Part shown: one piece after another, positions 32,594 to 43,867 of the stretch
Position numbering within the stretch: position 1 is the stretch's first letter
Layout: each line of letters starts with the position of its first letter
Notes under the pieces: generated by a model
The model's input: the letters and a program-made list of their open reading frames with translations, nothing else
Told to the model about the DNA's origin: nothing
The model's database searches: none
Assembly (NCBI RefSeq): GCF_018446385.1
Contig: NC_056001.1
Span: 6,901,600-6,965,599 of the forward strand
DNA: 64,000 nt
Direction of reading: 5' to 3'
DNA from: Zingiber officinale
Lineage: Eukaryota > Streptophyta > Magnoliopsida > Zingiberales > Zingiberaceae
Made by a program: the position numbers and the translations under genes

Positions 32594-33415
32594 TGATCCG
32601 GCGGTTAGAACAGGGGACCCCCATTCTGAGGGGTCAATGCCACGTGGGAGTCAAAAGGCCAGGTGGCCGACCGGAGAAGGATGGGCCGACCTCCCGGCCG
32701 GCCAACCGGTGAATAACCGATGGCAAAAGGCGCCCCGACAGAAGTCGGGGTTCCGGCGCTCAATTGAACAGTAGCGAAGAGCCGAGCGGAAGGCCGAAGA
32801 CAAGGTGACATACTGCTAGCAGTCCCCACAGCACCTTACCGAGGATCTACCCAGCATACCGAGGCATACGAAGAGCCGGACGAGGTGTGATTGGTTTTGG
32901 GTATAGAGTAAGATGAGTGCCGGTCGGACGCCCTGTCCGGCCGGCCGGACGGGCACCTCGTCATGGGGTAGGGATAGGACAATTTATATCTTATGACAGC
33001 GGTCAAGTCCTATGACTAGGTCATACTCCTAATCTGGCGACGAGGTGTTCTGCTGTCCCATCGAGAGCGTGCTTGGACTGTAGCAGTATGGTGTCAGGTA
33101 AGCTCTATGACAAACACATACCGAGGTATGGGGTAAGAACACGTGTTTACCTCGATTGGTGTGCATGAGTTTCTTCCAGCCCTATATAAGAAGCCTTATA
33201 CTTCGTCGGAGGTACGTTTCGACACCTTTGGAGCCACTTTTTTCACTACTTGCTTGCCTGACTTGAGCGTCGGAGGGTCGCCGCCGGGAACCTCTTCCCG
33301 ACCCGACTTCTATGCAGGTTCGCCAGAGGTTCGTGCAATCAGTCGAAGATCCACGTCAGCAGCCGGGGAGCGCCACGTACCCAGCGTCCGTTGATTCAAT
33401 ATTCGGACAGGATCA
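32594..33415 (+). repeat. 3' LTR of the Gypsy element
   Basis: It has the same length as the 5' LTR (822 bp) with about 25 substitutions and no indel noticed. It is followed by the TTGAT target duplication. Confidence 0.93.
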
Positions 33416-33420
33416 TTGAT

Positions 33421-35008
33421 AATGTCCCCAAGAGGAGCTCATAAGGATTGTCATGTTAAACCCTGCAGGTGGACTTAGTCCGACATGATGATAAGGTTGA
33501 GTGGTACTACTCTTGGACTAAGATATTAATTAAGTGAGTTGTCAGTAACTCATTTAATTAGTAGACATTCGACATCTTAAACACAGGGAGACTAACACAC
33601 TCATAATAAGAAGGAGCCCAAAATGTAATTTGGGATTGGTGCGGTAGTTCAATAATAATTCTTTAGTGGTATGAATTATTATTGATGAAGTTAAGTTGTG
33701 TGTTCGGGGCGAACACGGGAAGCTTAATTTCATCGGGAGACCAAAACCAATTCCTCCTCTCGGTCCTTATCGTAGCCTCTTGTATATAGAGATTTATACC
33801 CACCACATACTCACCTTCTTACCCACTCTTTGGTGGTCGGCCAAGCTAGCTTGGAACCCAAGCTAGGGCCGGCCAAGACACAAAGGTTGAGCCAAGTTCG
33901 TGGTCGGCCAATGCTTGGAGTCCAAGCATGATGTGGCCGGCCACATCATATTAAAAAGGATTTTATTTATAAATTTTTCTTATGTGGATTCCATGGTTTT
34001 AAAAGATAGTTTAAAATTTAAATCTTTTCTTTTATAGCTTTCTACAAAAGATTAAGAAAAGATTTGAAATCTTTCCTTATTTGTAGATTGAAAGGTAGAT
34101 TTTAATTTTGAGAAAACTTTTCTTTTTTAATCATGTTCATGATTTAAAAGAGAATTTAAAAATTAAATATTCTCTTTTATAAGTTTCTACAAAAGATTAA
34201 GAAAAGATTTGATATCTTTCCTTATTTGTAGATTGAAAGGAGATTTTAATTTTTAGAAATAACTTTCCTTTTTGGAAATCATCCACATGTTTAAAAGAAA
34301 GATTTTAATTTATAAAATTTCCTTTTTATAATCCACCATGAAGGGAAAAATTATTGGAGAAATTTTTATAAATTTCTGGAGACAAATTAGGAAGTTTTAA
34401 TTCTTGTGTTAATTAAAACTCTCCTTGTTTTGGAGATTAATGTGGTCAGCCATAATGTTTAATGAGAAGAAAATTATTTTTAATTAAATAAATTTTCCAA
34501 ATTATTTTTAATTAAATAAATTTTCCTTTTCATGGCAAAAGAATTAAGGAAGTTTTTTATTAAATTTCCTTATTTGCCAAGACCAAGAATTATAAAAGAG
34601 GGGGTAGAGGTGCCTTCATGGCTAACGACTCTATTATTTTTCTCCTCTCTTTTTCTCCTTGGGTGTGGCCGGCCCCTCCTCTTTCTCTCTTCTCCATCTT
34701 GTGGCCGAACCTCATCTCATCCTTGGAGTCCTTGTGGTGGCCGGATCTTGCTTGGAGAAGAATGAGAGAAAAGGAGGCGATATTTCTAGCATCCCTTGGA
34801 GCTTGGTGGTGGTCGAACCTCTTCATCTTTGGAGGAGCTTTTGGTAGCTGAAACCTAGAAGGAAGAAGAAGGTGCTTGGTGGTTTTCATCTCGAAAGATC
34901 GTTTCCCACACAACGTCCGAGGTTAGAAGAGGAATACGGTAGAAGATCAAGAGGTTATTTTTGCTTACAAAGAAAGGTATAGCTAGTAATTGTTTTCCGC
35001 ATCATCTG
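33421..35008 (+). repeat. Second copy of the 2.45-kb LTR, right part, 3' truncated
   Basis: It resumes at TGTCCCCAAGAGGAGCTC, aligned with position 17449 of the solo LTR, and follows it through GGTCCTTATCGTAGCCTC, the GGCCGGCCA-rich part and CTTACAAAGAAAGGTATAGC. Similarity ends near 35008, so about the last 500 bp of the LTR are lost. Open frames such as the one at 34532-34765 lie in the LTR and are not considered genes. Confidence 0.82.
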
Positions 35009-35339
35009 ATTGTTCAAACTAAATCATGTCTTCCGTACCACCTTACATCGAACGACTTTTATAGAGGACTCGAAAGTATATTAGGGTTTTTTATTTTTTT
35101 TTCCCCTTCTTCCTCCAACACCCACCTTTGTTGTCTTTTTCTAAATTTCTGTCGCGGTCATCTTCTCTTCGCCTTCTGCCTTTTGCGTTCTGCTTGCCCT
35201 CCCTCTTGTGTAAGCCCTCCTTTCTATTTTCTCTTTTCTACTTGCCTCCAGGATTTAGATTCCTCCCATCCCCAATGAATCTATAACTCCCATGGCATTT
35301 GCTTCTTGGTATAAAACCATTCACTTGACTGTAACCGAA
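35009..35339. other. Pyrimidine-rich non-coding stretch
   Basis: TC-rich sequence (CCCCTTCTTCCTCC, CTTCTCTTCGCCTTCTGCC) resembles a transcript leader. By position it matches the leader of the antisense-ORF relative that follows. Confidence 0.4.
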
Positions 35340-36230
35340 TAGCTTAGAAAAAAGCTTTGGATGGACTATGGGATTTCAAACGATTATACAATTTGAATAC
35401 TCAGAAGAGATCAGGTACCTTCTATGCCTCCTTTTGATTTTACTAATTTTTTTCATAGGCAAATCGAAAGTGGTCTCCGATTTCCTATCCCTGAGTTCTT
35501 CGGGGATATTTGCACTTATTTTGAGATTTTTCTACACCAACTAGCCTCGAATGCTATTAGGATCCTACGTGAGGTGGCTATAGTTTTTTGTCTGTATAAT
35601 ATTCCTCTTACCCCCACTTGTTTTCATTACTTCTTTCATCCTGAGAGGGTTGAGTTAGGAGCCTTTCACTTCATGTCCCAAGCGGGATGTAAGTTCTTGG
35701 AGGGCAACCCATCATCCCACAAAGGTTGGAGAAGTAAGTTTTTTCTATTTGAAGCAATCGGTGCCCTTCACATTCCTGACCAATTGGATAGGAGAGCTTC
35801 CGGGCCCACCATCGGTTGAGAAGTACAAGAAGAAACTCGAATATCTCTAAGCCTTAGAGATACTCATTGGTATGTGTTTCAACTGCACTGTTATTATGCA
35901 AAATGAAGGTCTTCTATATCGAGCTTGTCTAAGCCCTATCGCCACTGAGATGAAAAAGTCGCTCAGTAAGTCCTTCTTTACTCTTCTTCTTCTATGAGAG
36001 CTGACTTACCTTTCTTGCTCGTTGGTAGAAGACATTATGTTGGGCGCTTTAATGAAGAGGCTTCTGAAGGCAGATCGAGCAACCTTTTAGGCTTTGGCCA
36101 CTCCCGAAGTTTCTTCAGATGCCGCAAGAGTGGCTTCTACCAAGGTTGATCTGCCACCCCCGAGAGTCCTTAGGTACCAGGATAGAAATAAGCTCCTCCA
36201 GTCAAGCGATGTCGGTAACTAAAGGAGCAT
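35340..36230 (+). pseudogene. Decayed relative of the Tat antisense ORF
   Basis: The frame LRKKLWMDYGISND, a TGA near 35396, then MPPFDFTNFFHRQIESGLRFP, CFHYFFHPERVELGAF and HKGWRSKFFLF aligns with the first exon of the antisense ORF at 31906. A frameshifted part contains LYRACLSPIATEMKK. GTAAGTCC near 35968 and TTGGTAG near 36028 match the place of intron 1 in the other copy, followed by EDIMLGALMKRLLKADRA, like its second exon. Later sequence has several stops. The parent element would have lain in minus orientation. Confidence 0.75.
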
Positions 36231-36835
36231 CTTGAGCAACCTCTACTGCCGCAACAGTTAAGCAGGTTAACGATCTTACCGCTGCTGACGATATGTTCGA
36301 CATTCCAATCGGGGAGGCGACTAATGACCCGATCAGGGAAGAAGAACCCGAGCCACTGGTATCTTCTTTACGGATAAGCAGGCATAAACACCCCGAGCCA
36401 CCTATACCAACAGATCCTTTGTCGGAATGACCCGTCTCTCGCCCAAGAATGGGCGTCCTAACTATTGAGTCTCCCATGGTGCAATTAGTGGGTTCCCCCT
36501 CCATCTCTGAAACAACACCGAGAATTTTGATGACCCCTACTGAAGGAGAATTGTTACCCAAATTAGACACTTCTGTGGGTTCTGCCTTCCCTTGGGTTCC
36601 TTCCAATCCAAGCTGATCGAAGGAGACTGCCCGTCAGGCCGACCTACTACAACCGATAAAGTCGGGTGATTATGCTAAGTCGATGTATAGTTTAGACGTG
36701 CTTGAAGTCAGTCGACATACCAACGCATCTATCCTTAAGGTACATTTTTTTATGCCTGTTACCTCTACCTTACCACTCGCGAAATTATATTTACATAGGA
36801 ATTTTTTATGCAACTATGGACGGAACATATGCACG
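36231..36835. other. Continuation of the decayed Tat debris
   Basis: Short coding-like scraps (EEEPEPLVSS and similar) are interrupted by stops, consistent with the linker of the antisense ORF. No intact gene is visible. The 134-codon minus-strand frame at 36202-36606 shows no family signature. Confidence 0.4.
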
Positions 36836-36839
36836 TCTG

Positions 36840-37545
36840 ATTTGTCTTCGTTATTCACCATGTCGCCAAGTCTTCGAAGAAAAGGTGAGCTGCTCTCATC
36901 ATCGAGAGAGTCAGGAGGAAGATGAGTTGTCTGAAGATGCCTGCGAGGAGTAACGTAGCAAAGGAGGGGTTAGAATGGAGGTTGGGGTTGCCTCGGCTCA
37001 TCCATACCAATGCTCAAGTTAGTCTTCAATGAAGAATAAATGGAGAATTACAGTAAAATATTGAAATGCATGAAGAGATGTATGTGCTTGTATATGAGTA
37101 TGTGTGTGTGTATGTACGTGTACTTGGGTCTGCATTCGAATGCAAAATATTTTGTAAAATTTGATCCCGCTCTGAGATCCCTCGAAGAATGAGCCATCGG
37201 TGAGCTATCTGGAATGTTGATGAAATCACCATGACTAGGAGGAAGAGGAGGGTGAGTTGTCTTTGATGTTGACAAGGTTGCTAATTCTCTAAAGAAAAGA
37301 TAAATTGCCCCCATCGCTGGGAGAGCTAGGAGAAAGATGAGGTGCCCGAAGATACCTATAAGGAGTTAGAGAGTAAAAGAGGGGTTATAATGGAGGGCGG
37401 TGTGTCCTGGCTCATCCACTCTGATGCTCAAGTTAGCCGTCAATGAAGAATAAATGGAGGAGAATTATAGTAAAATGCTAAAATGCATGAAGGAGTATAT
37501 GCGCTTGTATATGAGTATATGTGTTACTATGTACACCTGCAGGGG
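36840..37545. repeat. Diverged tandem duplication, about 410-bp period
   Basis: Both copies contain AAAAG(G/A)T, GAGAG(T/C)(C/T)AGGAG, AAGATGAG, AGGGGTTA(G/T)AATGGAGG, GGCTCATCCA, GATGCTCAAGTTAG-like words, CAATGAAGAATAAATGG and TGCATGAAG, then CTTGTATATGAGTATGTG. It probably arose by unequal exchange in retroelement debris. Confidence 0.65.
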
Positions 37546-37669
37546 TGAGACTTTTTATAACACAGAGGAGTGGAATGTGAGTCGGGGCATCTGAATGGTG
37601 GGGCCGCTCATAGATGAACTGAATCGAGATCAATAGGGCTTAAAGGCTGGAGTGCTCCGGACACGACAG

Positions 37670-38015
37670 GGCTTGCTACTACTCAGGTGACTCAAAGGTT
37701 GTAGGCAACTCGGAGACCGAAGGTAGCTCGGACGCCGGAGGTGGCTTGGAGACCAGGTCGGCTATGGCTCACGTAGCCGAAAGGCTGGAGGAGGCTCGAA
37801 GGCTAGAGGAGTCTCAGAGGTCGGAGGCGACGATAGGGGCTCGGAGGATAGTTACAATTCAGGCATCCCAAAGGTTGGGGGCAACAAGGAGGCCGGAGGC
37901 GGTTACAGGGGGTCGGAAGTCGACTGTGGCTTTGGCGGCTTTCGACCAACTGTGGCTTAGGAAGCTCAGAGGCAGAGGCGGCTTAAAGGCTAAAGGCTCC
38001 TATAAGGGTGGCAAT
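37670..38015. repeat. Degenerate short repeat of GGAGGC/GCTCGGAGG words
   Basis: Words such as GCTCGGAGACCGAAGG, GGAGGCGGTTAC and AGGCTGGAGGAGGCTCG recur about every 18-21 bp. It yields a chance open frame at 37746-38045 rich in E and R. I treat it as a minisatellite. Confidence 0.55.
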
Positions 38016-38085
38016 GACAGCGGCAGGAGGTGGCGACAACAATGATATTTGATCAGGGATGGGGAGGGGGGAGCGACCTGCTCCT

Positions 38086-38332
38086 TGTTGAAATACATAA
38101 TGCGGAAGCACATTATTACACATAGACATAAGAAAGAACTAGAGAGATAAGGAAAGAAAAGACAATTATTTCTTTATTATTGATTGATAATAGGCTAACT
38201 CACCTATTTATACATATTGTCAAAATAATATATGGAAAATATAATGATAAATATGGAAATATATTATTATAAATATAGTAATAATAATTATAGAAACAAT
38301 GAAAAATATGGTTTTGAGTTTGGTTGTTAACA
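38086..38332 (-). repeat. LTR, left copy
   Basis: It shares TAAGAAAGAACTAGAGAGA, ATTATTGATTGATAAT, CACCTATTTATACATATTG and GAAAATATAATGATAAATAT with the right copy. The TATTTATACATA core would be a minus-strand TATA-like signal (GTATAAATA). Confidence 0.8.
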
Positions 38333-39579
38333 AATCATATCTTCTAGAGAAAAATCCACCAATACAATCAACGAAACGACAGATTTGTTGAACTTGGCCT
38401 TTGATGAAAGAAGACAACAACTAGAAGGAGACGAGGAGTTGTTGGTTGATGGTTGGAATATGATCTGTCTCCGAAATAAAAGCAGCAGAGAAAGAAGGCT
38501 GCATTTTGATGGTTGCATATGCTGGAGTAGAGGTAGAAAATCTGTTATTGTGTGTTGAGCAATGAAAAAAGCTTGCTATTTGGCCTATTAGAAGATGGCT
38601 AAAAAGAAATAACACTTATGGAGGAAAGACAGCTATAATGCGGCTGCTACTGTTAAAAAAAAAGAGAGAGAAGGAGAAGAAAGGAAGATAAAGAGTACAG
38701 AAGAATAAAATTTGATGTTCTTGAAATTAAGGAGGGCAATAATATTGCTCTTACTATGAGAAAAACAAGAAGAGAAAGAGAAAAGAGGAGGAATTAAACG
38801 TCACTAAAAAGAAGATAGGAAGGAAAAGAAAAGAGGACAGTAAGAGTAAGAGAGAGGAGCTTTAGAGTAACTTGTTGTTTTTGGGAAAGAAAGAATAAGA
38901 GGAAGACATTTGTGAGTAGAAGATTCTTACCGAAACTTGAAAGAAGAAGAAGGGGAACATTAATGAAGAAAGATAAGAAAAATAATTTCGGACTATATTT
39001 TAGAAGTAAACAACAAGAGAAAAGGGAAATAAAAAAATAGTTGCTAAAAGTCGAAACAACGAGGGAATGGAAAGAGAGGAGAAAGAAGCTTCTAAGAAAG
39101 CATAAGAGACTATAGAGGAGGCCGTAAAGAAAGTCCGAGAGAAGGCAATGCCAACGAAGGAGGTGTCGTAAAGTGAACTTAAACCTACGAAGAAGAAAGC
39201 AAAGAAAGCGGTGGAGTTGGTGAATTTTTAAGGAAAGGGGGTGACTCCTAGACTTTTGTAACAAGGAGTTGGTGTTGTGGGTGCTACATCCAGTGTCGCC
39301 TTCAGCTAGTTGCTAACTTGCGTATGGATCTGTAATTTGTGGTGAAGAAAAGGATGCATAGAGAAGAGGTTGCAACAGCATTATGGTAAAAAGAAGCAAT
39401 ATAGAAAGAAAGAAAGAAAGTAAGAAAGTAAGAAGAGCTAGATACTTTAGCAGTAGTATAAAGAAGAGAGAAATTGATGGGAAGAAAAATTAAGAGAAAG
39501 AGAAATTAGTTGTTGTTGTCGAGTAGAGAAAAAGAGAGAAATTGATGGGAAGAAATTAAAGATCATGACTCTGATACCA

Positions 39580-39821
39580 TGTTGAAATACATAATGTGGA
39601 ATCACATAGACATAAGAAAGAACTAGAGAGATAAGGAAAGAAAAGACAATTGCTTCTTTATTATTGATTGATAATTGTCATAGGTTAACTCACCTATTTA
39701 TACATATTGGTAAGATAGTATATGGAAAATATAATGATAAATATGAAAATATATTATTATAAATATGGTAATAATAATTATAGAAATAATGAAAAATATA
39801 GTTTGAATTACAATCCAAACA
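39580..39821 (-). repeat. LTR, right copy
   Basis: It is adjacent to the primer-binding site. It differs from the left copy mainly by small indels and by its outer end (AATTACAATCCAAACA instead of GTTTGGTTGTTAACA). Confidence 0.8.
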
Positions 39822-40265
39822 TGGTAAATCATCAATAATTAAAATCAATCTCTGAATTTCCTGAATTGTTATCTTTGTCGTCATTACTCCCGTGGTGGAC
39901 ACTCAGAGGCAGAGGAAGGAGTGGCTAATAGAGGTGGCTAGTCGCATGAGAGAGGCAAGGGGCAGAGATCTCGTGTCGGTGTGGAGAAGGTGAGAGGGGT
40001 CGTCGACGAGGAGAGGAAGAGGCGACGATGTCCAACTGAGGCGGTGGCGTTGTAGGAAGGGGGAGAGGCGGCAACATTAGGGAAGAGGCAGCTTGCATGT
40101 GAGAGAAAAGGGGACAAAGGTGGCAGTGAGTAGCCGGCAGGGAGGGAGGAGAAGGAGTGTTGGGTGGAGATCTAGTGCCGGTAGTGACTAAGAAGAGGAG
40201 AGGAGGCACATGCCGTTGTGAGGAAGGGAGATGAGGGAGGTGCGCCAGGGAGAAAGTCAAAAGGG
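39822..40265. other. Purine-rich non-coding stretch
   Basis: GA/GGA-rich sequence without a credible gene. The minus frame at 39925-40260 is Pro/Ser/His low complexity. Confidence 0.45.
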
Positions 40266-40269
40266 CCTC

Positions 40270-40697
40270 CCTAACCCTCTGTTTGGGAGGAGGCGAGTGA
40301 AGGGAAGGGTAAACAGGGAAAAGGAGAATGTTTACCCTTGTTTCGGAGGGAGTGAGTTATGGAGGGGGAGGGGAGAGAAGGGTAAAGGTTACCCTTGCTT
40401 GCTTGGAAATAAGTAAAATTTCTTACACCCCAATTTGAATGTAAGGAAGAGGAAGGAGAGGGAAGGAGAAATTGTTCTAATTTTATCCTTATTTTTTCAC
40501 ATGCAAATTTATTATAAAAAAAGAGAATATTTTTATAATTTTATATATTTAATATTCATTCCCCTCCCTTTCCTCCCGAATGAACCTTCCCTCCCTTTCA
40601 AATAAGGATAAGATAAATTCTTTACTTCCCTATCCTTTCCCTCTCTTCTCCTTCTATTAATGAATAACCTTCCTTCGCCCCATCTAAACAGAAGGTA
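40270..40697. mobile_element. MITE-like element with CCTCTGTTTGG ends
   Basis: ACCCTCTGTTTGGGAGGAGG near 40272 is mirrored by CCCCATCTAAACAGAAGG near 40679, and both flanks continue with AAGGGAAGGGTAA-like and TTCCCTATCCTTTCCC words in inverse orientation. It has an AT-rich centre and no coding. The target duplication is unclear. Confidence 0.55.
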
Positions 40698-41525
40698 AAG
40701 GAAGCGGCGGTGGAGATGCCGACAAGATGATGCTAGACGGAAAGTCTGCGTGAGCCCTCCCTCGCGATTATGATGTTGGGGAGTAAGCAAAAATGGGAGG
40801 ATTGATCCCTCCCTCTCCCACGAAAGGAAAACCCCTAAAAAAGGGAGGAGAAAAATCTCCCCTCCACTTGTCATTATCCATACTCTCACATCATTCACAT
40901 AACAATAAGGTTATATTTGATTAGGACTAATAATCAAACTTGTAATGTAATAAAATTTATAATATAATATAATTAATATTACATTACTACGTTTAGTAAA
41001 AAAGATATATTATGCGTATAATATTTGATTATAAGGATGATTACATTCTTTTATTCGGTATTTATTATTATTTTTATAAAAAATATCATTTATATTATTA
41101 TAAAATAATAAAAATATCATGCAACCTATGCCGACGACGGTAGTCAATGGTGACCAGCGGCCGATGGCGGAGGCCAGCGGTGCGGAGACTAACGGTAATG
41201 ACATTGACGACATTTAAATTTTAATTAAATATGAAGCCTGAAATGTAATTAGATTACATATTATTGGTCTTATAATTAAATTACAAAATTTTATTATCTT
41301 CTAATTTATAATCCAAATTATCATTTTAAAATTATATTATAATATAATTTTAATTACATTAAAACGATTATCCCCACTAATGTGGCATGAAAGAACTATC
41401 CGTACTTAAAATTAAACTTCTAAATTGATTTCAAAAATTTGAAATGGTATTACATTTATAAATTTCCATCAAATTTATTTTCATAAAGTATTATATAACT
41501 GACATCAACTTTTTTTCCAAAAAAG
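40698..41525. other. Non-coding, AT-rich, possible further MITE
   Basis: Words such as AATCAAACTTGTAATGTAAT (near 40931) and ATTTAAATTTTAATTAAAT suggest a decayed AT-rich MITE spanning about 40905-41375 with a GC-rich insert at 41121-41213. The ends are not well defined. Confidence 0.35.
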
Positions 41526-41529
41526 TTTA

Positions 41530-41985
41530 TCATGCGTAAGAATGCAGCAGGTTAACAAACTTTTCCCAAAAAGTTTTTGTTTTTAAAAATAAGACAAAAG
41601 CAATTGCGACACGACAGCGTTGTAGATCGTCGATCACTAACTGGTTGACTCTTGAATCTCCGCCGCACTCGTTCATCCTCTCGAAGGAGACTTGAACACG
41701 TGCTGTGAACTTGTCACATCCAGGACCCACCATTTTGATCGCCTCCCCTGTTCCGAAGCTCGAAGCCATTCGCTCGCAAGCACGTGGCGGATCGATGGCA
41801 GCGCTATCTACCCCACCGATTCCTAGGGTCCCGCCTTGGTCGGAGATGGAACGGAGATTTACTCGACTCGGGTTGACGTGGGCGGCAGCGCTCCATCCGA
41901 TTTCAGTTCGTTCGATCCTACCTATAAAGACAGTGTCTCAACCTTTGTTTTTTTTCCAGCTTTTTATCTAATCCAATAAATAAGT
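41530..41985. other. Isolated GC-richer segment with promoter-like words
   Basis: This segment stands out from AT-rich surroundings. It has CCTATAAAGACAG near 41918 and CACGTG near 41781. Two open frames oppose each other: minus 41769-41530 (79 codons, starting MASSFGTGEAIKMVG) and plus 41705-41971 (88 codons). Neither resembles a family I recognise. It may be a stranded first exon or a decayed gene start. Confidence 0.35.
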
Positions 41986-42125
41986 TTTAAAATATCTAAA
42001 TTATATATCATAATTTTAAAATTATCAAATTAGATACCTCCTTCCTATTTTACTCTCATCCTTCAATACGATCCAAAAAAAATAAATTAATTAAATCAAT
42101 TTTATTCTATTTAAAAAATCATCAG

Positions 42126-43095
42126 TAGGTTTCAACTAAAATCAACTTATAAACTTATAGATCTTAAAATGATATAAAATCAATTTCTATATATTGATCT
42201 AATTGTAAAAATACTATTAAACATTAATTTGACCTAATATATTAAGAGAAATGATTTTTTAAAGTTAAATTATTTTTCCGAATACATTCGTGTTCAAAAA
42301 ATCACTGTTCTTAATATATTGTGTTAAATTGATATTTGATAGTATTTTTATAATCAGAAAAACTAGATGAACACATAGAAACTGGTTTTATGTCATTTCA
42401 AGATTTCTAGGTCTATCACTTTTTTTTTAAACTATAGTCGAATGAACCTAAATAAAATCAATATAAGTTCATTAGGGCAAAATCAGTTGATGGACCTAGA
42501 GAGCTCGGAATGAACTGAAACTATATCCTATAAGTTCTTCTAGTTCTTATGATTATATTAATTCTCTCAAATATAACTTAACCCAATATATTTAGAGCAA
42601 TGATTTTTTAATATAAATTAATTTTTTAAATATATTTATATTTAAAAAATTACTGCTCTCAATATATTCGGTCAAATTGATGTTTGATAGTATTTTTATA
42701 ATCGAGAGAACTAGATGAACACATTGGAACTAATTTCATGTAATTTCGATATCTCTATGTCCATCAGCCGATTTTGGTCGAAATCAATTGATGAACTTAG
42801 AGATCTCGAAATGACATGAAACTAATTCCTATGTGTTGGTCAAGTTCTTCCGATTGTAAAAATACTATCAAATATCAATTTACCCAATATATTAAGAGCA
42901 GTAATTTTTTAAATATGAATTAGTTTCGAAAAACTAATTTATATTTAAAAAATAATGCTCTTAGTATATTGGATCAAATTAATATTTGATAGCAATTTTA
43001 AGAACTATACGAAACATATGAACTGATTTCATGTCATTTTGAGGTCTCTAACACCATCAACTATTTTAGCTGAAACTGGCCGATGAATTTTTTTC
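42126..43095. repeat. Three tandem palindromic units, about 320 bp each
   Basis: Units centre near 42275, 42626 and 42930. In each, a left arm with GAACTTAGAGATCTCGAAATG, CTAATTGTAAAAATACTATC-like and AATATATTAAGAGCA words is mirrored by a right arm with TGCTCT(T/C)A(A/G)TATATT, TTTGATAGTATTTTTATAAT and ATGTCATTT(C/T)(G/A)A(G/T)(A/G)TCTCTA words. Each unit can fold into one long hairpin. No coding. Confidence 0.8.
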
Positions 43096-43228
43096 AAATA
43101 CATAGAAAGAAATCAATTCAACTGAAAATTTTTTCGAGTCGAATTGATTTAAGGATGAGGGTAAAACGGGAAGTGAGTACGTGATTTGGATATTTTAAAC
43201 ACTTATCTACTAGTTTGGTAAAAAGTTA

Positions 43229-43459
43229 GGGTGTGTTTGATTTACGCATGTTCTATTTTCATTTTCTGAAAAATATACGTTTTTTAAAAAATAGAAATTA
43301 GAAAATGATTTTTCGTCATTCTCTATTATTTTTTTAGAAAATGCTATATATTTTTTTAGAAAAATAGACATGAAAAATACAAACTAAACATCATTTTTCA
43401 AAAACACGTATTTTTCAAAAAATAAAAATGGAAAAAAAACATATAAACCAAACACACCC
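43229..43459. mobile_element. Tourist-like MITE, 231 bp
   Basis: Terminal inverted repeats GGGTGTGTTTG and CAAACACACCC lie between TTA duplications (43226-43228 and 43460-43462). The 3-bp TTA target duplication and size are typical of PIF/Harbinger-derived MITEs. The inside is AT-rich and itself partly palindromic (TTTTTCAAAAA words). Confidence 0.8.
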
Positions 43460-43867
43460 TTATTTTTTATGTATATATTTTAAATTTTTTTATTTACAGT
43501 ATAGAATTTTACATTAGGATTTAGAAATTAAATTATAATATTAAACATAAAAAAAATCAAAATGGAAAAAAAAAATACTCATGAAATGATGAAAATGACG
43601 TATTTCCGCCACTCCTGACCTAGCACCTAAGTTTTTTCTTCATTTATTTTTTTTATACTGAATACTATAATCAAACCTTTAAATCTTAAAATAAAACTCT
43701 TTTTTAAACCGATATAAGAGGGTTGGGGACTTGGGGGCACTGCCCACAGACAAGATCAAAGACCCTCTGATTTTAAGGCAACTCAAACAATTAAAGAAAA
43801 AACTTTTAATTATTAGGACATATGTCGTCGGTAGCATTTTATAAGAGTTTTTTTTAACAATTTTTAA

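Larger units (their letters stand above)
22630..33415 (+). mobile_element. Complete Ty3/Gypsy Tat-lineage LTR retrotransposon, 10.8 kb
   Basis: Two 822-bp LTRs (TGATCC...GGATCA) are flanked by perfect TTGAT duplications (22625-22629 and 33416-33420). In order it holds a primer site, gag-protease, reverse transcriptase-RNase H-integrase, a 65-bp tandem repeat, an antisense spliced ORF and a purine tract. An extra antisense ORF plus a repeat-rich 3' region is characteristic of Tat-lineage plant elements (Grande, Retand, Ogre relatives). My hand alignment of the LTRs finds about 25 differences, about 3%, so insertion is fairly recent. Stops in gag, pol and the antisense ORF, a foldback at the gag-pol junction and an altered reverse transcriptase active site make this copy non-autonomous. 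Confidence 0.93.
38086..39821 (-). mobile_element. Short non-autonomous Copia-type LTR element, 1.7 kb
   Basis: Two LTRs of about 245 bp (38086-38332 and 39580-39821), TGTTGAAATAC at their left ends, flank about 1.25 kb. The minus strand has TGGTATCAGAGTC (39568-39579) directly against the right LTR, a tRNA-Met primer site, so the element reads leftward. The internal part is purine-rich on the plus strand and has no gag or pol motif. No matching 5-bp target duplication was found, so ends may be rearranged. The 156-codon minus frame at 38794-39264 is the complement of GA-rich sequence and is not counted as a gene. Confidence 0.75.

Noticed and set aside
38794..39264. 156-codon minus-strand frame rich in Leu, Phe and Ser with apparent membrane segments
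   Set aside because: It is the complement of GA-rich low-complexity sequence; hydrophobic composition follows from TTC/CTT/CTC codons.
40533..40898. 121-codon minus-strand frame
   Set aside because: It spans the end of a MITE-like element and purine-rich sequence; composition explains it.
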